Shown: positions 53,456 through 64,000, counted from the first letter of the stretch. The stretch: DNA of 64,000 bases from VFMC01 sp963791635 (GCA_963791635.1 CAWBTC010000003.1:119964-183963), one strand, 5' to 3'. The notes: generated from the letters alone by a model not told the origin. Numbers and translations are program-made.

Positions 53456-53695
53456 CTACTCGAACGTGGGGGCGAGCTGGTCGCGGGCGATGCGAGCCGC
53501 CAGCTGCTCGTACTCGTCGTCGCCGACGGTGACGGCCTCGTCGATCAGCATCACCGGGATGCCGTCTCGCACGAGATAGCGGCGCCTCAACCGAGGGTTG
53601 TACAGGCCTTCGTCCTCGGCGTCACCGAGGTAGTACAACGGCCCCTTGTCCTCGGGACAGGCCAAGACGGCGAGCAAGCGGGTGTCGAGCGACAT
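53456..53695 (-). CDS. Trm112-family protein
   Basis: A 79-residue Trm112/UPF0434 protein (LLAVLACPEDKGPLYYL ... YLVRDGIPVMLIDEA). Trm112 proteins activate methyltransferases or chaperone mycothiol- and envelope-related enzymes in actinobacteria. Only one Cys is clear in the region that in other members binds zinc. GAGGAAC precedes the ATG. It follows the phosphomannomutase gene, a conserved neighbour pair. Confidence 0.83.
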   Translation of the reverse strand: MSLDTRLLAVLACPEDKGPLYYLGDAEDEGLYNPRLRRRYLVRDGIPVMLIDEAVTVGDDEYEQLAARIARDQLAPTFE

Positions 53696-53724
53696 GAGGT
53701 TCCTCAGTTCGTTTCTTTCAGCAT

Positions 53725-53780
53725 GTGAAGGTCAGCAAGTGAAGGTCAGCAAGTGAAGGTCAGCCAGTGAAGGTCAGCCA
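53725..53780. repeat. 14-bp tandem repeat (GTGAAGGTCAGCMA) x4
   Basis: Four copies of GTGAAGGTCAGC(A/C)A in the spacer between the phosphomannomutase and Trm112 genes; the last copy enters the phosphomannomutase stop region. Confidence 0.9.
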
Positions 53781-55159
53781 GTGATGAGCGCGAGCACTTC
53801 GACCACGCGCTGATCGCACTCGTTGCGATCGGGTGCTTCGAGGTTGAGCCGCAACAGCGGTTCGGTGTTCGAAGGACGCAGGTTGAACCACCAGCGACCG
53901 CAATCGACGGTGAGTCCGTCGAGACGATCCTGCTGGGCGTCGGCGAACGATGACGCCACGCGCTCGATCACTGCGAACGGATCATCCACTTGGGTGTTGA
54001 TCTCTCCGCTCGACGAGTACCGCTCGTACGGCTTGCGCACGATCGACAGCGCACTCTGCGAACGGCTCAGTTCATCGAGCACGAACATGCTCGCGATCAG
54101 ACCGCTGTCAGCGCGGAAGTTGTCGAGGAAGTAGTAGTGCGCCGAGTGCTCGCCGCCGAACACCGCTCCGGTGTCGGCCATCACCTGCTTGATGAACGAG
54201 TGACCGACCTTGGTCCGCACTGGTACGCCACCCGCTTCGCGGATCACCTCGGTCACCGCACGCGAGCAGATCAGGTTGTGCAGGATCGTGGCACCGGGGT
54301 GCGACCGCAGGATCGTCGACGCAAGCATCGCCGTGGTGGTGGAACCGCTGAGTCCACGACCGGTCTCGTCCACCACGAACACGCGGTCGGCGTCGCCGTC
54401 GAACGCGAGGCCGACGTCGAAGCCGCCCGACACGACGCGAGCCTGCAGATCGCGCTGGTTCTCGGGTTGCAGCGGGTCGGCGGGGTGGTTCGGGAACGTG
54501 CCGTCGAGCTCGCCGTACATGATCTCGAGCGTGATCTGCGGGATGCGTTCGAACACAGCAGGCACCACGAGGCCACCCATGCCGTTCGCGGTGTCGGCCA
54601 CGACGCGCATCGGGCGCAATGCTGTGGTGTCGACGAACGACACCACGTGATCGGCGAAGGCGGAGAGCAGGTTGCGGGTGGCGCGCGAACCGGGCCGGGC
54701 AGCGGCGGTGGGGCCCTTGCCTCCGAGCACCCTTTGGGCGACGTCGCGTACCTGCACGAGCCCGGTGTCCTGGCCCACCGGGCGGGCGCCGCTCAGGCAG
54801 AACTTCACGCCGTTGTACTGGGCCGGGTTGTGCGACGCCGTGAAGATCGCGCCAGGCGCGTCGAGGCTGCCGGCCGCGTAGTACACGAGGTCGGTGGAGG
54901 CCAGGCCGACGTCGAGCACGTCGACTCCCTGCTCCATCACGCCGCGCGAGAACTCCTCGACGAGCTCCTCGCCCGACGGCCGCATGTCGCGACCGACGAT
55001 CACCGTCGGTGCGTCGACGAAACGGGCGAAGGCGACGCCCAGGGCGTGGGCCACCTCGGCGTTCATCTGTTCGGGCACCGTGCCCCGAACGTCATAGGCC
55101 TTGACGATGGTCGACAGGTCGAAGGGCGCGTCGGACGACGAGGTGGGCTGGGTGGACAT
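53774..55159 (-). CDS. manB: Phosphomannomutase/phosphoglucomutase
   Basis: A 461-residue alpha-D-phosphohexomutase. The active-site Ser is in the TASHNP loop, the metal loop is DGDADR, the sugar-binding loop GEHSAHYYF, and the phosphate loop RPSNTEP. GEHSAHYY rather than GEESGH points to the PMM/PGM class that makes mannose-1-phosphate for GDP-mannose. The ATG at 55159 is chosen. A GTG at 55168 overlapping the previous stop (GTGA) is an alternative adding three residues. Confidence 0.92.
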   Translation of the reverse strand: MSTQPTSSSDAPFDLSTIVKAYDVRGTVPEQMNAEVAHALGVAFARFVDAPTVIVGRDMRPSGEELVEEFSRGVMEQGVDVLDVGLASTDLVYYAAGSLDAPGAIFTASHNPAQYNGVKFCLSGARPVGQDTGLVQVRDVAQRVLGGKGPTAAARPGSRATRNLLSAFADHVVSFVDTTALRPMRVVADTANGMGGLVVPAVFERIPQITLEIMYGELDGTFPNHPADPLQPENQRDLQARVVSGGFDVGLAFDGDADRVFVVDETGRGLSGSTTTAMLASTILRSHPGATILHNLICSRAVTEVIREAGGVPVRTKVGHSFIKQVMADTGAVFGGEHSAHYYFLDNFRADSGLIASMFVLDELSRSQSALSIVRKPYERYSSSGEINTQVDDPFAVIERVASSFADAQQDRLDGLTVDCGRWWFNLRPSNTEPLLRLNLEAPDRNECDQRVVEVLALITG

Positions 55160-55164
55160 GCGGT

Positions 55165-57760
55165 TCACAACCTATCCGGCTGGTCCTGCTGCACGTCTGC
55201 ACCCAGCATGTCGAGGTCGAACTCGAGGTCGAGCTCGGACTCGGCCATCGGCACCGTCGGGTCGGCCGCGGCGATCTCCCAATCGGCCATGGCTGGCTCC
55301 ATGTCGTCGGGATCGAGATCGTCGTGGCTGTCACGGATCCAGCCCGCCAGGCCGAGGCGCGGTCGCGGCGAGGGGTAGACGACATCGCCGAGGCGGCGCC
55401 ACCCGAAGAGCAGCAAGATGCCGAGGCCGGTGAGCACGTAGGCGCCGATGTCGAGCGGCGACCGACCGTACGTGAGGTGCACGTCGGTTGACGTCGGGAT
55501 CACGACCATCATGTTCGGGGCCACGCGGTACGGACCGTCGGCGCCCGACGCCTCCCAGTTGGGGAAGTAGCTCATCCGCACCAGCACGGGAACGCCCACC
55601 TGATCGACGGTGAAACGCAGGTCCTGGTCACCCAACACCACCTCGCTCACGTTCACCGCGGACAGCGCCACCGGATCGATCGCCGTGGTGGGCAACACGA
55701 TGTCCACTCGATCGTCCTGGCGGCGGGCGAGATCGGGCGTCACCTCGATCCGCTGCCACTCGGCCGGGCCATCGTCGGCCGGCAACGCAGCCCACTCGTC
55801 CTGGTGCTGGAACCAACTCATGCCCAATTCGAGGTTGCGCTCACGCGGATCGCCCTCGCGCGCAGCCACCACCACCGGCTGCGTCTCGAGCGGCACGACG
55901 AGGTTGCTGTCGGCCACCGAGTACACGTTCCACGGGCCGCTCTGGCGAGCGAGTGTGAGCTGGGGCTGGGCATCGGCCTGCTTCTTCGCGGCCTCGGTGA
56001 ACACCATCACGTACTTCACGCCGAGCGCTTGCAGGTACGGCACACCGAGCGCACCGTTGTTGTTGTCGTAGCGGAGTTGACGGACGGGGTTCGAGCTGCT
56101 CTCGCTCATCGCCGCAGCGGTGACGAAGTGGTACGGCGTGGTGCCGGACGCCTCGAAGAACAGGCCTTCCATGCTCGCGATGCACCCGTCGGTCCAGTGC
56201 GGCAGGAGCATCAGCGCCATCGTCGTGCCGTACTTGCCGTTGTCGGCGTTGTTCTCCCACATCGCACGGCCGCACCCGTTCGACGGATCCTCACCGAGCC
56301 CGGCCATCGTGTCGACGAGCCCTTTGTACTCGCCATACGCGGGCTTGTCCTCGTAGCCGGTGAAGTTGTACGCGCGACCACGCATCGCTCAGCGCGTCGG
56401 TGGACGTCGCCGTCAGCGAGATCGGGCCCCACGAGTACACCGACTCGCCGTTGTGCGTCGTGAACTTCGCGCCCGGCATCACCCGGAAGAACATCAGCTC
56501 GATCGCGAGCACGCTCACCGCCACCACCACAGCAACCGATGTGCCCACCTTCACCCACGTGCCGTCCGGCAGTTCGCGCTCACCTCTCGCGCCGCGGGCG
56601 ACGATCGCAGCCACCTCGACGAGGCCTACCATCATCAGGAGGTACCGCATGATGTACACGAACGGCAACAGGCGCGGGTTCCAGAGCAGACCGATGATCG
56701 GCAGGCTGTCTCGTGTGACGTAGACGCCGGCCGCGAGTGCGAGCGTGGTGATGCCCATCCACGACCCGTTCAGGTGCCGACGGGCCACGCACGCGACGAA
56801 GCCGATCACTGCGAACGACGTGATGAACACGTCGAAGAAGGTGGTCAGCGGGAAGAACATGTCCCAGAACGAGTCGCTGGCGCCCGATGGTCGGAAGCCG
56901 TACTTCATGTCGGTCATGAAGGCATGGTCGAACAAGAACGGCACCACCCAGAACGCGGCGAGCAAGAACGCCGTGAGCCCGGTGGTGAAGCCGTAGACGA
57001 ATCGCTTGCGATCCATCCACACCAGCCACAGCAAGAGCGCGCCGAGGGCAACGAAGATCAGCACGATGCCGTGCGAGAGGCACGCGAGTGCCAGGACGAT
57101 CGCCGCCTTCGAACGATGCTTGCCGGTCTCGAGGCCATTGGCGAGCAGGCCGAGACCGAGCATGCCGAGCGACAATGCGATGGAGAACGAGAACTCGCCC
57201 GCCATCGTGCTCTTCACGTTGCCGCCGTAGATCGAAAAGCTCTCGTCGAACAGGAACAGCAGACCTCCGAGCGCGAACAGCTCGGGCAACGGGTAGCGGA
57301 AACCGGCGAGTCGACCGAAGGCCCAACAGCACAACGGCAGGGTGACGATGCCTGCGACCGCGACGATCTTGAACGCGATGCCGTACGGCAAGACCACGTT
57401 GAGCGCCACGATCGCCAACGCGGGGATGACCATGTAGAAGCGGTACATCGGCAGGCCCGCGTACCAGTAGTTGCTCCAGCCGCTCAGCTGCAGGTTTGGC
57501 AGCAGGTGGTCACGCAGGAACGCGGGTCCCATCACATGGGAACCCATGTCGCCACCAGTGGGCGTGTTGTTGGTCAGCACGAGATCGGGGTGCACCGTCT
57601 GCAAGGCCGCCCAGGTGGAGCCACCGACGAGGGCGACGGTGATCACGAACCGGACGATGCGATCGGTCGGCCAGGGGCGGTCGAGCCACGCCTGCGGCCG
57701 GCGCACCACCCTCTGGAATGCACGCATCGCTGCAGACGTCGCGACCACCGGACGCTCCAT
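55165..57760 (-). pseudogene. Large polytopic membrane protein (YfhO-like envelope protein), +1 frameshift near 56369-56380
   Basis: A protein of about 865 residues after frame repair. The first frame (56291-57760) encodes eleven to twelve spans, beginning FVITVALVGGSTWAALQTVHPDLVLTNNTPTGGDMGSHVMGPAFL with the acidic first extracytoplasmic loop typical of GT-C-like proteins. The second frame (55165-56385) resumes RAYNFTGYEDKPAYGEYKG and continues with an extracytoplasmic domain, one span (YVLTGLGILLLFGW) and an acidic tail. The junction TGGTCGCGCGTAC has one base too many. Similar proteins carry out lipid-linked glycosylation in the envelope. The final codons lie next to the manB start, placing it in the mannose-envelope cluster. 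Confidence 0.7.
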
Positions 57761-57773
57761 GCCGTGGGCGTCG

Positions 57774-57809
57774 TCTCGCCGTTCTCGCCGTTCTCGCCGT
57801 TCTCGCCGT
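57774..57809. repeat. 9-bp tandem repeat (TCTCGCCGT) x4
   Basis: Four perfect copies of TCTCGCCGT, 13 bp upstream (minus strand) of the large membrane protein start. On the coding strand the unit reads ACGGCGAGA, a purine-rich sequence that could affect ribosome binding. Confidence 0.9.
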
Positions 57810-57859
57810 GGACGTCGTCCACGCCGTCGGGGGCGCGCTCGCTCAGTTCGTCCACCATT

Positions 57860-57897
57860 TGTCCATTCTCACAGGGCTCGTCCATTCTCGCAGGGGC
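57860..57897. repeat. 19-bp direct repeat x2 (GTCCATTCTCRCAGGG)
   Basis: Two tandem 19-bp units that share GTCCATTCTC(A/G)CAGGG, between the CPBP protease stop and the 9-bp repeat array. Nothing else is visible in this 150-bp spacer. Confidence 0.7.
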
Positions 57898-57913
57898 AGG
57901 CGACACCGAAGCG

Positions 57914-58657
57914 TCATCGGGTCGCGACCCAGACCAATCCGGTCGCGTTGAACGCGCAGTGGGCGACGATGCTCATCCCGATTCGATCGGTCACCATCGC
58001 GCACACACCGAGCACGAGGCCCACGACGATCAGGCCCGGGTACTCCACGGGGCGGAAGTGGATCAGTGCGAACCACAACGCCACGACCACGAGCGCGACT
58101 CCGTCGTTCACCCGGCGCCGGAACGCGCTCTGCAGGAGTCCGCGGTAGAGCAACTCCTCGACGAAGGGCGCACCCGCCACCACGAGCAGCACGAGCCCGA
58201 CGAGCCAGACCCCGTTGGCACTCTCGTACAGGGTGCGGGCGGACTCCTCCACCTTGGGACTGGAGAACGTCTCGGGCCAGATCTCCTCGAGCGGCCAGTA
58301 CAGCAGGCGCAACAGGACGAGTTGGGTGAGCACACCGATCGGGATGCCGAGCAGGTCGACCGGGCGCAACGACAGGCCGTAGTCGCGAACGACACTTCGA
58401 AGCCCGAAGCGTTGGCTGGTGAGCCGCAACGCGACGAGCGTCGGGATCCACAGACCGAGTGCGCCGAGCACCGTGAGCCAGATCGGCGTGTCGGTCGTGC
58501 CTGCATCGTGACCGGAGACGGCGAGCACCGCGCCGCCGATGAGGTTGCCGGCAAGCCAGCACGCCGCCCACGTGACGGCGGCGATCCCGACGGTGATGCG
58601 ACTCTGGCCGTCGCCGATCCGCACAGGGGGGACCGGGGTACCCGTCGAGACCGACAT
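57914..58657 (-). CDS. CPBP-family intramembrane metalloprotease
   Basis: A 247-residue membrane protein of the CAAX-protease/bacteriocin-processing family. It has motif 1 EELLYRG (EExxxR), motif 2 WFALIHF (His) and motif 3 IVAHCAFNATG (HxxxN). About seven spans are visible. Prokaryotic members are suspected to handle small peptides or membrane stress. TACCAT eight bases upstream sets ATG 58657. Confidence 0.85.
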   Translation of the reverse strand: MSVSTGTPVPPVRIGDGQSRITVGIAAVTWAACWLAGNLIGGAVLAVSGHDAGTTDTPIWLTVLGALGLWIPTLVALRLTSQRFGLRSVVRDYGLSLRPVDLLGIPIGVLTQLVLLRLLYWPLEEIWPETFSSPKVEESARTLYESANGVWLVGLVLLVVAGAPFVEELLYRGLLQSAFRRRVNDGVALVVVALWFALIHFRPVEYPGLIVVGLVLGVCAMVTDRIGMSIVAHCAFNATGLVWVATR

Positions 58658-58665
58658 GAGCGAAC

Positions 58666-58671
58666 ATGGTA
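58666..58671 (-). promoter_or_regulatory. -10 box (TACCAT), leaderless, for the CPBP protease
   Basis: TACCAT on the minus strand with an eight-base spacer to the ATG at 58657; the 9-bp repeat array lies about 30 bp further upstream. Confidence 0.45.
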
Positions 58672-58702
58672 CCGATCGACGATCTCCAGGTTCCGTCGCG
58701 GG

Positions 58703-58747
58703 GACGCCTTCGACGCCTTCGACGCCTTCGACGCCTTCGACGCCTTC
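58703..58747. repeat. 9-bp tandem repeat (GACGCCTTC) x5
   Basis: Five perfect copies of GACGCCTTC, 12 bp after the DUF3499 stop and upstream of the CPBP protease promoter. Perfect identity suggests an unstable array. Confidence 0.9.
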
Positions 58748-58759
58748 GATGAGGTCGAC

Positions 58760-59008
58760 TCAGCCGGCGAGACGGTGCTCGCCGTTGCCCGAACCAGAGC
58801 TGACAAGGCGGCGAGCATCGCGTCGGTCCTCGAGCCGCCACCCGTTCGGCACCGACAAGCGCTCTGCGTGACGCAAGCAGAGGTCGTAGCTGTGCGGGTC
58901 TCGCTCGGACGCCAGATCGTCGAGCCACACGCGGGAGCGACCGTACTGATAGCTCAGCGTGGCGTCTGCGGGCGCGGCACAACCGGTGCGGGAGCACTGT
59001 CGGGACAT
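58760..59008 (-). CDS. DUF3499-family protein
   Basis: An 82-residue DUF3499 protein, restricted to actinobacteria. The Cys-rich start SRQCSRTGCAAPADATLSYQYG and the later LCLRHAERLSVPNGWRLED fit a small zinc-binding fold. Function unknown; in actinobacteria it neighbours phosphomannomutase, Trm112 and DUF5719 genes, as here. TACCGT seven bases before ATG 59008 fixes the start. It is divergent from ftsH. Confidence 0.85.
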   Translation of the reverse strand: MSRQCSRTGCAAPADATLSYQYGRSRVWLDDLASERDPHSYDLCLRHAERLSVPNGWRLEDRRDARRLVSSGSGNGEHRLAG

Positions 59009-59015
59009 CGAGAAC

Positions 59016-59021
59016 ACGGTA
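59016..59021 (-). promoter_or_regulatory. -10 box (TACCGT), leaderless, for DUF3499
   Basis: TACCGT on the minus strand with a seven-base spacer to the ATG at 59008. Confidence 0.45.
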
Positions 59022-59109
59022 CCGAGGAGGCCTGGATGAGTGGTGGATGCCACACGGTCGCGAGGAGCCGGAGCGAGGGTGCGACCGTTTCATGACGTCT
59101 GGATGCCCG

Positions 59110-59115
59110 TAACAT
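59110..59115 (+). promoter_or_regulatory. -10 box (TAACAT), leaderless, for ftsH
   Basis: TAACAT with a six-base spacer to the ATG at 59122. Confidence 0.5.
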
Positions 59116-59121
59116 AGGTGC

Positions 59122-61106
<1,985 letters not shown>

Positions 61107-61110
<4 letters not shown>

Positions 61111-61595
61111 TGCTCGTGGCGATGCGCGTCGTCGCTGCCACATTCCCGCTTCGGCCGTGACCCGGGCTCGCGGGCCTCGGCGACGTCGGCCCACAGATCG
61201 GTTGCGCTGACCCGACCGACGAACGATGCCTGCACCACGCCTCGGGCGTCGGCGAGCACGGTGGTGGGCACCGCGTCGATCCGGTAGCGGTCGTGCAGGT
61301 CGCGTTGCGCGGCGTACTCCGCTTCCACCACCGCCACCAACGGGCTCGCCAACACCTTGGCCTTCGTGACCATGTCGGCGCACGTGTGGCACGTGGCCGA
61401 GGTGAACACCACCAGGAGCCACTCTGCGTCCTGGCTCGCCTCGTCGACCAACGAGGCGAAGTCCCGGCGATCGAGCTGTTCGGGCACCTGATGCGAGGTC
61501 TGAGTGGGGGCATCTGGCACTCGGCGCCGACCAGTCACCAGCGCGACGACGGCGGCGACCACGACGATGGCGAGCGCGAGCAGCAGACGGTCCAC
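61107..61595 (-). CDS. Membrane-anchored thioredoxin-fold protein
   Basis: A 162-residue protein with an N-terminal anchor (LLLALAIVVVAAVVALVTG) and a thioredoxin domain with C69/C72 in FTSATCHTCADMV, cis-Pro in DAVPTTVLAD. The CHTC active site is atypical (thioredoxins have CGPC). It probably reduces or oxidises envelope proteins. Start is GTG, convergent with ftsH. Confidence 0.8.
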
Positions 61596-61614
61596 GGCCC
61601 CAGCCTGCCAGGCG

Positions 61615-63051
61615 TCAGCCCGCGAGCGGGAATGAACCGGATCGGCCGCGCAGCTCGGCAGCTCGTGGCAGCAATCGCTCGACGAAGACGCGCTGGCCGC
61701 TCTCGACCACGAACGCCCGACCGAGCACCGAAGGATCGGTGAACGGCACGGTGATCAGCCCGGCTGCCGGGAGCGGGATCGCCTCGAGACCAGGGACCGG
61801 CACGAGGCCACCCGGCCCGAGGGTGCTGACCGTCACGGTGGTGTCCACGCTGTCGACGTTGAGCACCACGAGTGCGTCCTCGATCGCGATGTCCGTTCCG
61901 ACCGAAGCCGACCACCGGGTGGAGGCGAGGTTCGGTGGCGAGCCCATCACGACCGTGGTGGCGACGCTGTCGCCCGCAGGTCGGGTGATGACACGCTCGA
62001 CCACGATCGACTCTGCGGCGAAGGTGGAGAACACGGCGCCGTGACGACCCGGTGGCAGATCGGCCACATCGGCGGTGTCGAGGATCACCACACCGCCCTT
62101 CGGCACGATCACCTCGGTGTCGTTGGTGAAATCGGGCGTGGACGGCAGGCCGAGGAACACCGCGTAGACGGTGACCTCGGCGTCGGAAGGGTTGTAGATC
62201 GCGTACGTCTCGTCGATGCCCTCGCCGGTCTCACCGTCGGCGAAGTAGTACTGGCTGTTCAACGATGGCGCGCCCAGCGACATCGCGAAGCCGAGACGTC
62301 TGCCGCCCACGTAGTGCTGGGCGCGACCCACCACCACACGACCTCGCGAGGCACTCACCTGGGCGGCGAGGATCGGTTCGTCGCGAGCGCCGAGCTCGCC
62401 GAGCGTCACCACTTGCACCGATCGGCCCGGCACCGGGTACCCCTGCAGACGTGATGGACGACGGATGCCGTCGGCGGTGACGAAGCGGATGTCGACGATC
62501 GCCGCGTCGGGATACGGGTTGGTGAGCACCAGCCGCTCGGTGCTGTCGTCGACGGTGAAACCGTCGGCGAACCACCAGTTCGACGAGGCTGCATTCGCAC
62601 ACGGCGACACCGAGTTGCCGGCGGGGTGCAGCGCGGTCTGCTCCACGAAGCCACCACCTCCGTCGATCTCGACGAGACCGGACACGAACGAGCCCGTGGG
62701 CTGAAGGGCAGCGAGGTCGACCGTGGAGGTGGAACGGGGCGCGACGATGATCGGCTCGTCGACCGCCGAAGCGTTCGGATCGGTCGAGTACGCGGTGACC
62801 CGACCGGCGATCGGCGAGTCGCTCGTGTTCGTCACCTCGATCGTGCCGCCGAGACCGCTCTCGCCGGTGGGAACGCCCGGGCAGAACCAGCTCGATGTGA
62901 TGAACGAACCACTCGGCACGAACGGCATGGTGGGGTTGCCCAGCGACGCGAACGTCGGCTCGATCTCCACCGGTTGCTCGCGAGCCGCGAGACCGAGCCC
63001 GGCGAGAGCACCTGCGACCACCAGGCCGGCGATTGAACGCAGCGGGGTCAT
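61615..63051 (-). CDS. DUF5719-family exported protein
   Basis: A 478-residue protein with an N-terminal signal or anchor (IAGLVVAGALAGLGLAA) and repeated beta-rich modules (VEVTNTSDSPIAGRVTAYSTD, RLVLTNPYPDAAIVDIRFVT, YAIYNPSDAEVTVYAVFLG). It matches DUF5719, which in actinobacteria follows a large membrane glycosyltransferase-like gene. It starts four bases inside the preceding gene (ATGA), confirming that operon. It likely works outside the membrane with that protein in envelope polysaccharide assembly. Confidence 0.8.
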   Translation of the reverse strand: MTPLRSIAGLVVAGALAGLGLAAREQPVEIEPTFASLGNPTMPFVPSGSFITSSWFCPGVPTGESGLGGTIEVTNTSDSPIAGRVTAYSTDPNASAVDEPIIVAPRSTSTVDLAALQPTGSFVSGLVEIDGGGGFVEQTALHPAGNSVSPCANAASSNWWFADGFTVDDSTERLVLTNPYPDAAIVDIRFVTADGIRRPSRLQGYPVPGRSVQVVTLGELGARDEPILAAQVSASRGRVVVGRAQHYVGGRRLGFAMSLGAPSLNSQYYFADGETGEGIDETYAIYNPSDAEVTVYAVFLGLPSTPDFTNDTEVIVPKGGVVILDTADVADLPPGRHGAVFSTFAAESIVVERVITRPAGDSVATTVVMGSPPNLASTRWSASVGTDIAIEDALVVLNVDSVDTTVTVSTLGPGGLVPVPGLEAIPLPAAGLITVPFTDPSVLGRAFVVESGQRVFVERLLPRAAELRGRSGSFPLAG

Positions 63052-64000
63052 GTGGGCTCCCCCGCTGAACCGGTGACCTCCGGCTCGGGTGCCGCGAACG
63101 CCTGCGGAGCGACGAAGGCCTCGGCAAGATCGGTCTCGTCGAACTCGGTCACCTCGTCCGGCATCGGGGCCACGGGGACGCCGATGATCGGGTCCATCGT
63201 GAACACCGGCTCCGCGACGAGCGCGGGCCGCGCCCGCTGGCGCACGCGCGGGCGGCGGAGGCGAACGCTGGTCGCGGCGACCGCGATCACGACCCACACG
63301 ATCGCCTGGGCGAGCAGCACCAACCGATATGTCCGTGAGGTGCGGTAGGTGAGCGTGGCCGTGCCGGGTGACTCCACGTCGAAGGCCATCGTGGTGCCGA
63401 ACGCCGGACGGGACTCGACCGCAGCACCGTCGAGCGTCAGCTCCCATCGACGGTCGACCGGCACGGCGAGGTGCACGGTGCCTGCCGCGACGGCGGCGGT
63501 GCCGGACGAGAGGTGATCGCCGCCGGTCATGATCGGTGTGGCGCCCGAGAGATCAGACTGGGCGAGTGCGGCGGCGCCGGCGTCGAGGCTCGAGTCAGCA
63601 CCGTCGGCCGTGAGAACGCTGCGCAGCGGCACCCACGCACGGTTCTCGTAGACGAGGAAGTTCGGTGGGCTGTACACCTCGGCGAGATCGAGCTGATCGC
63701 CAAGCGCATCGAGCAGGCCTGCAGGCGGAGCGACCGCATCGTCGTTGGTGGACACTGCGCCGTCCACCAGCGGCACGACCACGTAACGAACGGCCAGCGG
63801 TGCGAGCAGCCGCCCGCCACGTGTGGTGGTACCTGTGGAGATCGCGTCGAGCGCCTGCAGCACCTCGCCCGAGCCTGCCCCCGGGCGGGCGGCGAAGGCG
63901 TCGCCGATGTCGAGAGCCCGGCCTTCGGTGACCGCCCATCCGATGCCGGGACGATACGGCATCGGGGACGCGGGGACCACGTCTTGTTGGCCGAGCCAGA
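63048..64000 (-). CDS. Large membrane (glycosyltransferase-associated) protein, C-terminal part
   Basis: The last about 317 residues of a protein whose start lies beyond the window end. The visible part is an extracytoplasmic region (RYVVVPLVDGAVSTNDDAVAPP, PPNFLVYENRAWVPLRSVL), one final span (YRLVLLAQAIVWVVIAVAATSV) and an acidic cytoplasmic tail. The pattern and the DUF5719 neighbour match the C-terminus of the big family-2 glycosyltransferase-like membrane proteins of actinobacteria. The tail of alternating acidic and Ala/Pro residues resembles that of the membrane protein at 55165. Confidence 0.65.
   Translation of the reverse strand, partial: WLGQQDVVPASPMPYRPGIGWAVTEGRALDIGDAFAARPGAGSGEVLQALDAISTGTTTRGGRLLAPLAVRYVVVPLVDGAVSTNDDAVAPPAGLLDALGDQLDLAEVYSPPNFLVYENRAWVPLRSVLTADGADSSLDAGAAALAQSDLSGATPIMTGGDHLSSGTAAVAAGTVHLAVPVDRRWELTLDGAAVESRPAFGTTMAFDVESPGTATLTYRTSRTYRLVLLAQAIVWVVIAVAATSVRLRRPRVRQRARPALVAEPVFTMDPIIGVPVAPMPDEVTEFDETDLAEAFVAPQAFAAPEPEVTGSAGEPT

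Overview
The window is GC-rich bacterial chromosome with very little non-coding DNA. Its gene set points to a high-GC actinobacterium, most likely of the Acidimicrobiia (Ilumatobacter-like). The pointers are F420 genes (CofE, an LLM oxidoreductase), DUF3499 and DUF5719 proteins, a WS/DGAT acyltransferase, an RF2 gene without a programmed frameshift next to ftsEX, and many leaderless promoters of the form TANNNT-N6-8-ATG. No rRNA, intact tRNA, CRISPR array, IS element or prophage is seen. The taxonomy is inference from gene content only.

Layout. 1-10.3 kb is an accessory and catabolic stretch: a 5'-truncated alkylsulfatase, a VOC protein, a PIN-domain toxin-antitoxin pair, a 2OG-Fe(II) oxygenase, an NTF2-like protein, a tRNA-like remnant, a GNAT enzyme, a trans-aconitate-methyltransferase-like enzyme, a phosphodiesterase, an epoxide hydrolase and a cytochrome P450. 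10.4-24.1 kb holds a P-type ATPase, a PF10118 protein, an EAL-HDOD regulator, a uracil-DNA glycosylase, a secreted lytic transglycosylase, DUF2855, PNPOx and AhpD-like proteins, a WS/DGAT acyltransferase, and a Pat-type GNAT/acyl-CoA-synthetase fusion coupled to an MFS transporter. 24.2-32.1 kb has a D-threonate (four-carbon acid sugar) pathway pair (dtnK-pdxA2), an LLM oxidoreductase, a CrtO-like acyltransferase, a TetR-GGCT-MFS operon and an unusual FtsH paralogue behind a palindromic operator. 32.2-42.2 kb has an ECF sigma factor with a membrane partner, cofE, menB, a SPOUT methyltransferase, a crotonase and transporters.

42.3-64 kb is mostly housekeeping. Reading leftward on the minus strand it has comF-secA-prfB-ftsE-ftsX, with start and stop codons overlapping or a few bases apart. 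ahcY follows, then the actinobacterial envelope block: a large membrane protein, phosphomannomutase, Trm112, a repeat-containing secreted protein, DUF3499 and a CPBP protease. The genuine ftsH runs the other way. DUF5719 and the C-terminus of a large membrane protein close the window.

Three window-wide patterns stand out. Six genes are each broken by one apparent extra base, always the same +1 direction, often in CGCG-rich sequence; sequencing error is the leading explanation. About twenty genes share a leaderless promoter layout, which also settles several start codons. At least seven intergenic spacers or leaders carry a short tandem repeat whose unit (9-14 bp) differs at every locus.
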